NCBI GenBank assembly: GCA_027452245.1
Contig: DAIDGW010000220.1
Span: 62,001-126,000, forward strand
Length of the DNA stretch: 64,000 nucleotides
DNA from: Acidobacteriaceae bacterium
GTDB taxonomy: Bacteria > Acidobacteriota > Terriglobia > Terriglobales > Acidobacteriaceae
Reading direction: 5' to 3'
Of the stretch, positions 19,122 to 29,220 are shown piece after piece. The position numbers were made by a program, and so were the translations under genes. Below the pieces are notes generated by a model. That model was not told the origin of the DNA. It did not search any database and saw only the letters and a list, made by a program, of their open reading frames with translations. Within the stretch, counting starts at the first letter, position 1. Every line of letters begins with the position of its first letter.

Positions 19122-20318
19122 CTAGACGAATATCTCGCCCGGCAACGCGGTGAGGGTCCGCGAGGCTAGCGTATTTTGAATGATTGGCCTTGGTGCCCCC
19201 GCCATTGCCGTTTCGGCCTGCAAACGTTCAATCTTCAATCTGAGAGTACGTTCGATCTGGCGCAATTCCACCACCTCGGCTCCAGCCGCCAACGTCGAGG
19301 CGCGTCCCTGAAGTCCGGCTCTACCAGTCCGGCCAACGCGATGAATGAAGTCTTCGGCCATTTTGGGCACATCGTAGTTAATGACGTGGGCAACGTCATC
19401 CACGTGCAAACCGCGGGATGCGATATCAGTTGCGACCAGCACCTGGAAACGGCCTTCCTGAAATCCGCTCAAAGCTCCGTTGCGTTGTGACTGCGAGCGA
19501 TCGCCATGAATCATGGCGACCGCAAAACCGTCGCGTACCAACTCCTTGGTCAGGCGGTCGGTGCCTCGCTTCGTGCGCGTAAAAATCAGCGTCTGACCTG
19601 ATTCGGCATAGAGCAGTTGGCGGAGAACGTCGAGTTTTTCTCCCGGACGTACTTCGTACGCTGTGAGTTGCACCGTCTGGGCCGGCTTGAGCACCGAGCC
19701 TAAAGCGACCCGCACGGGATCGTGCATATAGTCATTGATGAGGCTGGCAACCGACTGCTGCATCGTGGCTGAGAAGCACAGGGTCTGGCGCTGCTTGGGC
19801 AGGGTTGCAAGTATCCGCCGAATCGCTGGCAGAAATCCCATATCCAACATGCGATCCGCTTCATCGAGTACGAGTAGCTTGACGTGTTGCAAGTCAGCGA
19901 AAGTGCGGTTGACCAGATCTTGCAGTCGTCCCGGAGTGGCAATCACTAGTTGCGACCCAGTCCGGAGACTTTGGATCTGCGCCTTCTCAGAGACGCCACC
20001 GATGATGAGGGCTGCCTTAGGCATCGTCTTCGTTCGGAGTTGTTCGTACTGTTCGTGTACTTGCATCGCGAGTTCGCGTGTCGGTAGCAGCACTAACGCG
20101 ACGGTATGGCGTGCTGGCTCCCGGTTCAGGGTCTCAATGACCGGGAGGAGAAATGCCAGTGTCTTACCAGTTCCTGTGTCGGCGGTGCCAATGACATCCC
20201 GGCCTTCGAGAGCAGGAGGGATGGCACGTTCCTGGATGGGGGTGAGGCTAATGAACTGAGCTGCCGCGAGCTTCCGCTGTAGCGCAGAAGACAGGGGCAG
20301 TTCTGAGAATTTGGTCAT
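19122..20318 (-). CDS. DEAD-box ATP-dependent RNA helicase (RhlE-like)
   Basis: 398 residues, the bare helicase core plus a short tail. Motifs in order: Q motif FISLTPIQERAIP, Walker A TADTGTGKT (near 47), PTRELA, TPGRLQDL, Walker B DEAD with LDEADRMLDMGF, SAT, VLVATDIASRGLHV and HRVGRTGRAG. It unwinds short RNA duplexes using ATP, in ribosome assembly, mRNA decay or cold adaptation. The short C-terminus lacks the DbpA/CsdA RNA-binding domain, so RhlE/SrmB-like is the best guess. Confidence 0.95.
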   Translation of the reverse strand: MTKFSELPLSSALQRKLAAAQFISLTPIQERAIPPALEGRDVIGTADTGTGKTLAFLLPVIETLNREPARHTVALVLLPTRELAMQVHEQYEQLRTKTMPKAALIIGGVSEKAQIQSLRTGSQLVIATPGRLQDLVNRTFADLQHVKLLVLDEADRMLDMGFLPAIRRILATLPKQRQTLCFSATMQQSVASLINDYMHDPVRVALGSVLKPAQTVQLTAYEVRPGEKLDVLRQLLYAESGQTLIFTRTKRGTDRLTKELVRDGFAVAMIHGDRSQSQRNGALSGFQEGRFQVLVATDIASRGLHVDDVAHVINYDVPKMAEDFIHRVGRTGRAGLQGRASTLAAGAEVVELRQIERTLRLKIERLQAETAMAGAPRPIIQNTLASRTLTALPGEIFV

Positions 20319-20634
20319 TCGAATTTGTTTCTTTCTTGAGCGGTTAGTTGTCGCGCACGCTCTGACACACGTCCAGAGTCGCGAAGCCGCTCACATTTGT
20401 CTTTTGATTTTCACGCAAATAAACGGCGGGCAGGAAAGGCGGAGATGAATCTGGTCTAAAGAAGTGACCACCGCGTGACGAGCTAACCGTAGCAAAAGCG
20501 TCATCCACAGTATAGCAGTCGATCGTCCAATTGTGGTCCAGCATTTGTTACGACGGCTCGTCACCCTCGTAACTACGCAGATATTCGGATGTTATGCACA
20601 GAAGGCGCCTGCGCTTCGCGCTGGAAACCGCCAG
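20319..20634. other. 316-bp gap upstream of the helicase
   Basis: No supportable gene. It presumably contains the helicase promoter and leader, but no hexamers, riboswitch or strong hairpin stand out. Confidence 0.3.
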
Positions 20635-22458
20635 CTAAGCTGCAGGAGTAACCGTTGGCCCTGGGCTGTGCGCTAGATTGTCTATGCAGTCAGGAAATCC
20701 TGCCGCTAGAGCGTCGGTTTGCGTCTCATCGGTAAATGCCTTCCGCTTCTGCCAACGCATGAACGCTAGCGCGATTGTCAGCAGGCTCACACCCACCGGC
20801 AGCGTCCCCCACATGATTCCTTGCCACAACGGAGGTCGTAACGGTGACGGAATGTCATACGCCGCCCGAATGCCGATCGTCGTCCAGACAGTAACCTCGC
20901 CGTCGTTATAGTCCTCGATCTTGCGCCACCCCGCAAAAGTGAGCATCGGCTCGTAGTATGCGTCGTGCACGAAAATGTAACGAAGGCCATAGTGATCGGC
21001 ATGTTTCAGCATCGCGGCCAGCGACTCCATTCCCTGCGACCCGTAAAACTTTGCGCTGCTCAACTGCCCGGCACCGTATTTCGTCATTTCCGGCAGTGTT
21101 CGACCGGAATTGTATTCGCCATCCACGCTCGGAGCGTTGCTGTAGCACATCACCCTCGAAAGCGCGTTGCCGAAGCCCAAAGTCATGTAACGGTATTTCG
21201 CATGATCGCCTTGGTTCAGAAAGTTCACCACCGGCCTCACATCGATCGGAGCAGCCAACAGGGGAAAATACGTATTCCAGGCGGCGGCCAGCGCCCCGCA
21301 ACCGATTGCCAGCACCGCGATTCCTGCGACGGCTTTCATCTGGAAGCGGTCAATGAGCGTGGCGGCGAGCATTCCAACGAAAGGCAGGGCCAGCAGCACC
21401 GCCCAGAAGGTGAATCGCTCAAACGTTAGAATCTCATAGGCCCTGCCGAGCAAAAGACGGGGTAGTGGCGTCGTCCCGCCCAGCCCAAAGAGCAGCGCAA
21501 AATAGAATCCCAACAGCAGCGGACGCAACCTCCGCTCGGCTCCTTTGTAGAAAATGTACGGCAACGCCAGCACCACGAAACTGAAGGGCATCAGCCAGTA
21601 ATGCAATCCCCAGATCGGATGCAATAGAAAGTTCGACCGGCTCATGTGAGGGATCGGCACCTGATTGATCGGGTTCTTCATCATGATCAGGATGTAGGGC
21701 AGCAGCACCAGAGCCATCCCGGCTAGGCTGAGCCCGGCAAATATCCCCATTCGCTGAACCGGCTTGGTAATCGATACCTCCGGGTGGGACTCGCGATAAT
21801 CCCGCACCGCGATCCAGAGCGTTGGAGGGATGAAGAACACCATGCCGAATAACAAGGTCGCATGGTGGGCCGCAGCCGCGGTGCAGCAAATGCAGACTCC
21901 GAGCCACAAATCCTGCTTCTTGCCCCATACGATGTATTGATAAAGATACGGAATGGCTAACAAAAACAACGTCGTCGCCGCCGTCGTTCCAATCTGCCCA
22001 TCCTGATAAACCAGCAGCGCCAGCGATCCCGTAAAGATCGACAGCAGTGCCGCGTAGCTCGCCGCGCGTTCATCCGTCCATAATTTCGCGAAACGATACA
22101 CCGCAAAGGGAAGCAGGAAAATCGCGATCCCCTGGACGATCATGAACCCATAATCCAGCCCGACAACGTGAGAGAAGATGGCGATCCACTGATGCGTCAG
22201 GGGCGGATACGTCGTCTCCGAAAATCCTGCCAGCGCCTTCTTGTTCCACGGATCGAACCAGTGCTGCGCATAGTGCGACGCCATCGACATGTGAAAATTG
22301 GCGTCGAAGCTGTGCGCCGGCAGCTTCATCAACAGCAGCGGACCGTGAAACGCCAGCGTGCAGAAAAATATGATCGAAAGCGGAATGGGTCGCTTCAAGT
22401 ACGACGCCGCGGCAGAATTCATGTCTGGCTCCAAAGCGGGGAAATCCGACAAGATCAT
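20635..22458 (-). CDS. Multi-pass membrane protein, GT-C-like
   Basis: 607 residues with a dozen or so hydrophobic segments. An early acidic loop (HSFDANFHMSMASHYAQHW) follows TM1, then FSETTYPPLTHQW, resembling the first periplasmic loop of GT-C glycosyltransferases and of the 6-pyruvoyl-tetrahydropterin-synthase-related membrane family. A soluble C-terminal domain (YMTLGFGNALSRVMCYSNAPSVDG) follows. It probably transfers sugar from a lipid carrier or remodels envelope glycans. A later ATG at 22422 could be the start. Divergent from the MoaD-MoaE gene across 87 bp. Confidence 0.7.
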   Translation of the reverse strand: MILSDFPALEPDMNSAAASYLKRPIPLSIIFFCTLAFHGPLLLMKLPAHSFDANFHMSMASHYAQHWFDPWNKKALAGFSETTYPPLTHQWIAIFSHVVGLDYGFMIVQGIAIFLLPFAVYRFAKLWTDERAASYAALLSIFTGSLALLVYQDGQIGTTAATTLFLLAIPYLYQYIVWGKKQDLWLGVCICCTAAAAHHATLLFGMVFFIPPTLWIAVRDYRESHPEVSITKPVQRMGIFAGLSLAGMALVLLPYILIMMKNPINQVPIPHMSRSNFLLHPIWGLHYWLMPFSFVVLALPYIFYKGAERRLRPLLLGFYFALLFGLGGTTPLPRLLLGRAYEILTFERFTFWAVLLALPFVGMLAATLIDRFQMKAVAGIAVLAIGCGALAAAWNTYFPLLAAPIDVRPVVNFLNQGDHAKYRYMTLGFGNALSRVMCYSNAPSVDGEYNSGRTLPEMTKYGAGQLSSAKFYGSQGMESLAAMLKHADHYGLRYIFVHDAYYEPMLTFAGWRKIEDYNDGEVTVWTTIGIRAAYDIPSPLRPPLWQGIMWGTLPVGVSLLTIALAFMRWQKRKAFTDETQTDALAAGFPDCIDNLAHSPGPTVTPAA

Positions 22459-22545
22459 GCAAAGATGCCATCTGCCCCCGAAAGGTTTATTGGCGCCGCC
22501 TGCCGATAACCTTTTCCGCCTAAAAACAGTAAACTCTTACCATCC

Positions 22546-23268
22546 ATGCGCATACGCGTGCTCTTCTTCGGAGTCCTGAAAGATCTGGTCGGCAGGCCAG
22601 CCGATTCCATCGAACTCCGCGATCACGCTTCCGCCCGCGAAGTGCTCGATTATTACCAGTCGCAATTCCCGCAATTGAAAAATGCCGCAGCGTCGCTAGC
22701 CATCGCGGTAAACCAGCAATACGCCGATCCTTCAACTACGCTGAAATCCAACGACGAAGTTGCCCTGCTTCCTCCGGTAAGTGGAGGATCGGAACTTCAG
22801 CCAACCGCTACTACCACCTCCCACTGCGCGATCCAGCGTTCGCCCATCGAGACGCAGACCATTCTCAACCGGCTCAAGCAGGGAAGTGACGGCGCCGCCG
22901 TAGTATTTGAAGGCGTCGTGCGCAATCAGACCCGCGGTCGCAAGACGCTGTATCTCGACTATGAAGCTTACGAATCCATGGCCATGCAGCAGATGGACGA
23001 ACTGGCGGCCAAAGCCCTCGCGGATTTCAAAATCCGCGACGTCGCCATCGTTCACCGCCTCGGCCGCCTCGAGATCGGCGAGATCAGCGTATTGATCGTC
23101 GTCGTCTCCGCTCATCGTGCCGCGGCCTTCGACGCCTGCCGCTGGCTCATCGACACCCTCAAGCGCACCGTCCCCATCTGGAAAAAAGAGTATTTCGAAG
23201 ATGGCGCCGTTTGGGCCGACGGTGACCCCTTTCCCCCCGAAATTCCTCGCGCCACCCCCGCCCCATAG
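22546..23268 (+). CDS. Molybdopterin synthase, MoaD-MoaE fusion
   Basis: 240 residues. Residues 1-81 are MoaD (FFGVLKDLVG, NDEVALLPPVSGG); residues about 95-235 are MoaE (VVFEGVVRNQTRGR, YEAYESMAMQQM, VAIVHRLGRLEIGE, WKKEYFEDGAVW). The enzyme inserts two sulfurs into cyclic pyranopterin phosphate to make molybdopterin. MoaD normally ends in Gly-Gly, which is thiocarboxylated; here the GG is followed by SELQP and a linker. Either the chain is cut after GG, as reported for mycobacterial MoaX, or this copy acts differently. No other moa gene is near. Confidence 0.92.
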   Translation: MRIRVLFFGVLKDLVGRPADSIELRDHASAREVLDYYQSQFPQLKNAAASLAIAVNQQYADPSTTLKSNDEVALLPPVSGGSELQPTATTTSHCAIQRSPIETQTILNRLKQGSDGAAVVFEGVVRNQTRGRKTLYLDYEAYESMAMQQMDELAAKALADFKIRDVAIVHRLGRLEIGEISVLIVVVSAHRAAAFDACRWLIDTLKRTVPIWKKEYFEDGAVWADGDPFPPEIPRATPAP

Positions 23269-23389
23269 GCAGCCCGCGTTCGGCCTGCGCATCTAACGGA
23301 ATGAATCCCCGTGGGCTGGCGTCATTTTTCGATCTTCAAGCCGCAGAAGGCTGAGGAGATTTTTGCAAAGGTATAATCAACTCCATCCG

Positions 23390-24361
23390 ATGAGACCATC
23401 GTCGATTCTGGGGCGCCGTATCCCGAACTGCAAAATCATTCTTCTTACGGGATTGCTGTGGAGCGCCGCAATCCCAGCATGGTCCCAGCCCAGCCATCCC
23501 AAGCAGTCAGATGATCCCCAGCTTAAAGTCGAAGTCAAACTTGTCAACGTCTTCGTCAGCGTGACCGACGCTCACGGAGCCCCCGTCGCCGGCCTGACCA
23601 GGGACAACTTCCTTGTGCAGGAAGACGGGCAAGACCAGAAGATCGCTATTTTCGAAAAGCAATCTGCTCTGCCGCTGTCGATCGCTCTCGCAGTCGACAC
23701 CAGTCTTAGTACCCGCACCGATCTTTCTCTGGAACAGGCTTCGGCCAAGCGTTTCGCCAAGGATATTCTCCGTCCCATCGACGCCCTCTCGGTTTTTTCC
23801 TTCAGCGAAATTGTGCGCCAGCAGAGCGCCTACACTCCGGACCTCAAGCGGCTGGATGAAGCCATCGATCACATCCATCTGGGCGCAGCCACCGCCCTCT
23901 ACGATGCTCTTTATCTGACTTCCCGCTCGCTCGATCGTCGCGACGGACGCAAGGTCATCGTGCTGATTACCGACGGCGGCGACACCGTCAGCAAGGTCAA
24001 CTATCAGGAAGCCTTGCGCGCCGCCCAGGAAGCCGAAGCGATCGTTTACTCCATCATCGTTGTGCCCATCGAGAACAGCGCCGGACGCGATACTGGCGGC
24101 GAGCACGCCCTGATTCAAATTTCCGCCGACACCGGCGGCAAGTACTACTACGCTACCTCGATCCAGCAGCTCGACGATGCCTTCCACAAGATCAGCGAGG
24201 AGCTGCGCACCGAGTACCTGCTCGCCTACTATCCGACGCAACGGACGTCCTGGTCCCAGTTCCGCCGCATCAGCGTCCGCCTTACCGGGGTTCCGAACGC
24301 CACAAGCTATGAGACTCGCCACCGCGCCGGCTACTACACCGTAAAGACCGAATCCGACTAG
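23390..24361 (+). CDS. Secreted VWFA-related acidobacterial protein
   Basis: About 323 residues from the ATG at 23390. A hydrophobic signal segment (IILLTGLLWSAAIPAWS) precedes VEVKLVNVFVSVTDAHGAPV and FLVQEDGQDQKI, the N-terminal beta domain of the family. The von Willebrand A domain has an intact metal site, DTSLST, and ITDGGDT as its later Asp loop. The end is the typical YLLAYYPTQ...RISVRL block. Such proteins are abundant in Acidobacteria and probably mediate extracellular adhesion or assembly. A TATAAT at 23372-23377 just before the ATG predicts a very short leader. Confidence 0.9.
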   Translation: MRPSSILGRRIPNCKIILLTGLLWSAAIPAWSQPSHPKQSDDPQLKVEVKLVNVFVSVTDAHGAPVAGLTRDNFLVQEDGQDQKIAIFEKQSALPLSIALAVDTSLSTRTDLSLEQASAKRFAKDILRPIDALSVFSFSEIVRQQSAYTPDLKRLDEAIDHIHLGAATALYDALYLTSRSLDRRDGRKVIVLITDGGDTVSKVNYQEALRAAQEAEAIVYSIIVVPIENSAGRDTGGEHALIQISADTGGKYYYATSIQQLDDAFHKISEELRTEYLLAYYPTQRTSWSQFRRISVRLTGVPNATSYETRHRAGYYTVKTESD

Positions 24362-24946
24362 AAGACGGGTCACTCCTGCACTCGATCGAGGCAGGTTTCA
24401 CAAGATCCAATCTTTGACTTCTGCAAGGCCTCGGATTTGGCCGTGCTGCTAGCCTGCCAAGACGCATTCCTCAACTTTGAAAGGGCTCTGCTTTAGACGG
24501 GCCGCCCGAGCCCCAAGAAACAAGAAAGATGTGGCGCTTTAACGCCCGAGGCATCAACTTTGCCCTCACTTTGATTCAATTTCACAAAAGAGAAATATGA
24601 AATTGCGGATGTTTTCCTGACAAAACAACTCGTTAATCGAACCGTTAATTGCTCGAAGACACTAGGTAAGTCACTGAATATAAAACAGCTACCAAGATTC
24701 CCGTATACCTCGGGTGCGCCTGGCGCTCAAATTGCTTAATCCACAGCCAAGCTAGTGCCATATGGGGATGTGTGGGCGAAGGCCAAGCGCTAGCCAACTG
24801 AATTCTCAGAACCATCTTTAGAGCGCCACGGTGCCAGCGTAGCCCAGGCGTCACTTGCACAGGTTTTGAACTTATTCGATTTCCCGGTAATTGTTCGTGA
24901 TCGAACCCGGAATCAGTTTCCGGATATCCCGAAAGGTAGGTGGACG
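24362..24946. other. 585-bp gap before the TonB-dependent receptor
   Basis: Relatively A/T-rich and without a supportable gene. The leader presumably carries the receptor promoter. No riboswitch or operator was recognised. Confidence 0.3.
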
Positions 24947-27900
24947 ATGTTCAATTCCGCTTCCTCCAGCCGCAGCGCTCGATTTAGCCTGCTGGCCCTC
25001 CTCGTTGTATTTGCGTTTCTCTTCTCGTCCCTGGCAGTCGCCCAGACCACGTTGGCCACTGGCAGTATCGTCGGAACCGTTACCGACACCACCGGCGCCG
25101 TTGTCCCGGGTGCCAAGGTGACGATCACATCGACGACCACTGGCCGTACGGTTGCAGCTACCACGACCGGTTCCGGAACATACAACTCCGGTCCTCTGGT
25201 TCCCGGGCCTTACACCGTGAAGATCGAAGCCAAGGGCTTCAAGACCGCGCAGCTTACGACCACCGTTCTGGTCGACAACGTCGCCAACGGCAACATGAAG
25301 CTCGAGATCGGACAAGAGAGCACCGTCGTTGAAGTGCAGGGCTCCGAAGTCCAGGTCAACACCGAGCAGCCCACCGTGCAGGGCGTGCTCACCGCCAACC
25401 AGATCGAGAACCTGCCGGTCAACGGCCGCAACTTCCTTGACCTGGCCCAGCTCGAGCCGGGCGTACAGATTCAGGACGGCCAGAATTTCGACCCCACCAA
25501 GGCCGGATACTCGTCCATCTCGTTCGGTGGCCGTTTCGGACGTACCGCCCGCATCGAGGTTGACGGCGTTGACGTCTCCGACGAGACCGTAGGTACCACC
25601 ACTGAAGACATCCCCGCCAGCGCCATTCAGGAATTCCAGGTCAGCCAGTCCAGCTTGGATATGTCCACCGAGCTCACTTCATCGGGCGCGGTCAACGTAA
25701 CCACCAAGTCCGGAACCAACGGCTTCCATGGCGAGGCCTTTGGTCAGTTCCGCGACAGCCGCACCGGCGACGCCGCTCTGCCCACGCCCCCGGGATTCAC
25801 CGCGCCCTTCCAGCGCAGCCAGTACGGCGGCAACTTCGGCGGCCCGGTCATCAAAGACAAGCTCTTCTTCTTTATGGATGGTGAGCGCACCATCCAGCAT
25901 ACCCAGGTTCCGGTGCCCATTTCCGCGCCTTTTGCCCAGTACTCCGGCACATTCGCCGATCCTTTCCACGAAGGCGAATTGCTCGGCAAGGTCGACTATC
26001 AGCTTCCCCATGGCGCGCATGCCTTCTACCGGTTTTCGTACTTCAAGAACCTGTTGGGGGCGACCTTCGGGTTTGGCTACTCCCTGTACGACAACATGGA
26101 CATCACCCGCAACCATGTCGTCGGGCTTGATTTCAACACCGGCAGCTTCACTCACTCCATCCGCTTCTCGTATTTGAAGTTCCAGAACCAGATCGTGGAT
26201 GCGACAACCGGTAACAGCTCATTGCCCTTCAATAGCCTCGGTGCCGAGATTTTCATGGGCGGTTCCGGCCTGGTTGCCGGGCCGAACCTTCTCGCGCCGC
26301 AGAGCACGCCCCAGAGCGATCACGAAATCAAGTACGACGGCACCAAAATCTGGGGATCGCACGTCGTTCGCTTCGGCGCTGCCTATGACCACATTCAGGG
26401 CGGCGGCTTTGCATCATTCTTCAAGAACGGTCCGCAGGTCATCTCGGCCGTCTCCACTGGTGAGATAGGTCACGCTGCGGCTGGCCCATTCCCGGGAGGT
26501 GCATCGAATCCTCTGAATTACCCCGCCGATTCAGTCACGATTGCGAATGGATTGGGTTTTTCGACCATCAACCCGGCTCTCGGTTTCCCGGCTGGCGGCT
26601 TGGGCCCGGATAACCGCATGCTGCTCTACCTCGGAGATACCTGGAAAATTCGTTCGAACTTCGCTCTGACCTACGGTCTCCGCTACGACCGCGATACCGG
26701 CCGTACCGATAGCCAATATCCGGCAATTCCGGCGTTGAACGCTTTGATTCCGGGACTGGGCAATACTGTGACCCAGCCCAATACCAACCTCGCTCCTCAA
26801 TTGGGATTTGCCTGGGATCCAAACAGCAAGGGTAAAACCTCCATCCGCGGCGGTATCGGATTGTTCTACGAAAACGCCATCTGGAATAACGTCCTGTTTG
26901 ACGGTCCGTTCCGCGAAGCTACCGGCGCATTCTTGCAGTCGTTTGGAACCTGCCCTGCACCTGGGCTGCAGACACAAATACCCATTGCTGGTGGAACCCT
27001 GAATGCCGCCGACCCGACCGACTTCGCTGCGGTATGTGCGTCTACTCCTAATGGCTTCCCGCTGATCGGCAACATCCTGCCGAATATCCGCGGACTGCAG
27101 GCGGCCTATCAGGCTCATTCTCCTCTGAACTTGCAGGCTCCGAATCCGTCCTACGTAGCCCCTGGTTTAGCCGGTTGCGCCTCGGGAACAGCAGGATCCT
27201 GCTTCTTCCCGCCCGCGCTGGCGATGTTCAACCCCAATTACAAATCCCCGCGCTCCATCCAGATGAACATCGGTATTCAGCATGAACTTCGCCCCGGCAT
27301 GATCCTGAGCGTTGACTATGTCCGCAACGTCCAGACACACTTCCTGCTCGGTGTCGATCAAAACCATGCTGGCGATATCCGCTACTTCCGGGCTGGCGCG
27401 GCCAAAGCCGCAATCGCTACCACCCTTGCCAATTGTGGCGCGGCTACGGTGGCGGCATCATACTCTGGCAACTGCCTAACGGATCCGGCGAATGGAACCA
27501 CCGACAATGGAACCTGGACGCCGCGCCCCGCTGCTATGGGTGACTATGCAGCCAACGGCTTGGGTTCTGCTACTGACATGGGTGGCGCTAGTTGCGTGTC
27601 TGCACTGGGCCGTCCCTGTGCTTTCGGCGGAATCAATCCCAACGCTCCTCCCATGTCATTCCTCTCGCCCGTGGGCCGTTCCGTATATAGCGGCTTGCAG
27701 GCCAAGTGGATGGATAACGTAAAGAACCCCATGCGCGGTGTAGACGCCGTGAATTTCACGGTGTCCTATGCGCTATCACGCTTCGATAACTCGGGCGGCG
27801 CAGTGGGTGCCGACGCTGCCGTTACCGCAGCCAGCGGCGACCAGGACTTCATCGTTCCGGCTCTCGACAATAACAACGTCAATCAATACTTCGGGCCTTC

Positions 27901-28576
27901 CACCCTCGACCGTACCAACCAGCTTTCCTTCGGTGGTTATGTCAACCTGAAGAAGGGCTTCCAATGGGGCATGATGTCCCACTTCTATAGCCCGCTTTCA
28001 TCGACGCTGACCGTTCCCAATACTGCTATCGGCGCCGGCGAAATCTTCCGCACCGACTTCATGGGTTCTGGCGTCACGCAGGATCCTCTGCCGGGCACGC
28101 ATGTCGGCAACTTCATGCGCGGCATCAACGCCAGCAACATCAACGCCGTGCTCACCAACTACAACAACACCGTGGCTGGAAAGCCGACGCCCGCAGGCAA
28201 CACGCTCATTCAAAATGGTCTGATGACCGCAGCCGACCTCTCTGCTTTGGGCGGCGTCGCCCCGACGGTGCCCCTGGCGCCTCCGGGACAGGTCAACATG
28301 GGCTGGCTGAAGGCGTTCGATACCACTTTCGGCTGGACCTATAGCTACCACGAGCGCTTCACCATCAACCCGTCCGTGGGCTTCTACAACGTCTTCAACT
28401 TCGCCAACTTCGATCTTCCGACCAGCATGATGTCGGGACTGCTCGCGGGCAGCCCGGGCACCATCAACGGTACCGACTTCAACGGACACTTCGTCAATCG
28501 AGTCGGCGTGGGCACCGGCGTGTATACACTCGGTTCTCCGCGTGAAATCGAATTCAGCTTGAAGATGATGTTCTAA
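24947..28576 (+). CDS. TonB-dependent receptor with carboxypeptidase-like domain
   Basis: About 1209 residues; the ATG at 24947 is chosen because it puts the signal peptide (FSLLALLVVFAFLFSSLAVAQ) at the N-terminus. A carboxypeptidase regulatory-like beta sandwich follows (GSIVGTVTDTTGAVVPGAKV, PGPYTVKIEAKGFK). Next come the plug (QIENLPVNGRNFLDLAQLEPG) and a long outer-membrane barrel ending in a C-terminal Phe (FSLKMMF). Architecture and size match the Oar-like receptors expanded in Acidobacteria, which probably import plant or microbial polymers. The substrate is unknown. A strong terminator follows. Confidence 0.95.
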   Translation: MFNSASSSRSARFSLLALLVVFAFLFSSLAVAQTTLATGSIVGTVTDTTGAVVPGAKVTITSTTTGRTVAATTTGSGTYNSGPLVPGPYTVKIEAKGFKTAQLTTTVLVDNVANGNMKLEIGQESTVVEVQGSEVQVNTEQPTVQGVLTANQIENLPVNGRNFLDLAQLEPGVQIQDGQNFDPTKAGYSSISFGGRFGRTARIEVDGVDVSDETVGTTTEDIPASAIQEFQVSQSSLDMSTELTSSGAVNVTTKSGTNGFHGEAFGQFRDSRTGDAALPTPPGFTAPFQRSQYGGNFGGPVIKDKLFFFMDGERTIQHTQVPVPISAPFAQYSGTFADPFHEGELLGKVDYQLPHGAHAFYRFSYFKNLLGATFGFGYSLYDNMDITRNHVVGLDFNTGSFTHSIRFSYLKFQNQIVDATTGNSSLPFNSLGAEIFMGGSGLVAGPNLLAPQSTPQSDHEIKYDGTKIWGSHVVRFGAAYDHIQGGGFASFFKNGPQVISAVSTGEIGHAAAGPFPGGASNPLNYPADSVTIANGLGFSTINPALGFPAGGLGPDNRMLLYLGDTWKIRSNFALTYGLRYDRDTGRTDSQYPAIPALNALIPGLGNTVTQPNTNLAPQLGFAWDPNSKGKTSIRGGIGLFYENAIWNNVLFDGPFREATGAFLQSFGTCPAPGLQTQIPIAGGTLNAADPTDFAAVCASTPNGFPLIGNILPNIRGLQAAYQAHSPLNLQAPNPSYVAPGLAGCASGTAGSCFFPPALAMFNPNYKSPRSIQMNIGIQHELRPGMILSVDYVRNVQTHFLLGVDQNHAGDIRYFRAGAAKAAIATTLANCGAATVAASYSGNCLTDPANGTTDNGTWTPRPAAMGDYAANGLGSATDMGGASCVSALGRPCAFGGINPNAPPMSFLSPVGRSVYSGLQAKWMDNVKNPMRGVDAVNFTVSYALSRFDNSGGAVGADAAVTAASGDQDFIVPALDNNNVNQYFGPSTLDRTNQLSFGGYVNLKKGFQWGMMSHFYSPLSSTLTVPNTAIGAGEIFRTDFMGSGVTQDPLPGTHVGNFMRGINASNINAVLTNYNNTVAGKPTPAGNTLIQNGLMTAADLSALGGVAPTVPLAPPGQVNMGWLKAFDTTFGWTYSYHERFTINPSVGFYNVFNFANFDLPTSMMSGLLAGSPGTINGTDFNGHFVNRVGVGTGVYTLGSPREIEFSLKMMF

Positions 28577-28613
28577 CCCGCTCCGCGGGCAACTGCTCTT
28601 GCCCCGAACGGCT

Positions 28614-28648
28614 AAGGCCATGGCTCATCGCCATGGCCTTATTTTTTC
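28614..28648 (+). terminator. Rho-independent terminator of the receptor gene
   Basis: Perfect 11-bp stem AAGGCCATGGC/GCCATGGCCTT with a five-base loop, followed by ATTTTTT. Confidence 0.9.
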
Positions 28649-28665
28649 GCCTCCTCAGAAAATGC

Positions 28666-28724
28666 GTCATCCTGAGCGCAGCCGCTTTTTCCAGGCGCAG
28701 CGAAGGACCTGGCGCGCAGCGAAA
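28666..28724 (+). repeat. 59-bp intergenic direct repeat, copy 1
   Basis: Starts GTCATCCTGAGCGCAGCCGC and is nearly identical to 28788-28846 (a handful of substitutions). GTCATCCTGAGCG...GCGAAGGAtCT is a familiar dispersed element in acidobacterial intergenic DNA. Confidence 0.75.
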
Positions 28725-28787
28725 ACAAACAAACAGAGAGCGCGTTGGCTGGCATCTTCAGCGAGCTCTTTGCCCCCAAGAGCATGA

Positions 28788-28846
28788 GTCATCCTGAGCG
28801 CAGCCGCTTTTTCCAGGCGGAGCGAAGGATCTGGCGTGCAGCGAAA
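28788..28846 (+). repeat. 59-bp intergenic direct repeat, copy 2
   Basis: Second copy, starting 122 bp after the first; same length, ending GCGTGCAGCGAAA. Confidence 0.75.
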
Positions 28847-28863
28847 CGACCTTCACCACCCCA

Positions 28864-29220
28864 TTACGGTTTCAGTTCGTTCCTCAACTGCTTCGACAAT
28901 TTCTCGATCTGCTTGAGCTTTTGCAGGATGTCCTTGGGCAGCATACCCTTGGTAACGCTATCGATATCCGCCGGAAGCGATTCCGCCGCTTTGGCCAGGT
29001 CCGCCGCCTCCTGCTTTATTTTCTGTGGATCGATATGCCTTTGAATGGGAGGCATCTCCCGGTCCGTCACGATCAGATCATGAGACCGGGCCATGGGAGC
29101 CCGCCCTGGCATTACTTGCGCACTCGCTCCCGTAGCCAGTCCCGCCGTCAATACGCAAACAACGAAAATGGGAAACCGTGTCACGTTGAACGCCCCTCGC
29201 GAACTGAATTTGCGCGGCAT
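28864..29220 (-). CDS. Small secreted helical protein
   Basis: 118 residues with a signal segment (FPIFVVCVLTAGLATGASAQ). The mature part is mainly helical and charged: PQKIKQEAADLAKAAESLP, KDILQKLKQIEKLSKQLRNEL. It resembles the C-terminal half of the protein at 44416-44790 (LKKDTEQLLKLATELKAYV, VVKKAEQIEKLAHNVKDKM), so the two look like paralogues. Probably periplasmic; function unknown. Confidence 0.7.
   Translation of the reverse strand: MPRKFSSRGAFNVTRFPIFVVCVLTAGLATGASAQVMPGRAPMARSHDLIVTDREMPPIQRHIDPQKIKQEAADLAKAAESLPADIDSVTKGMLPKDILQKLKQIEKLSKQLRNELKP

Noticed and set aside
28666-28846. CRISPR array
   Set aside because: Only two long copies with no regular spacer pattern; they are dispersed intergenic repeats.
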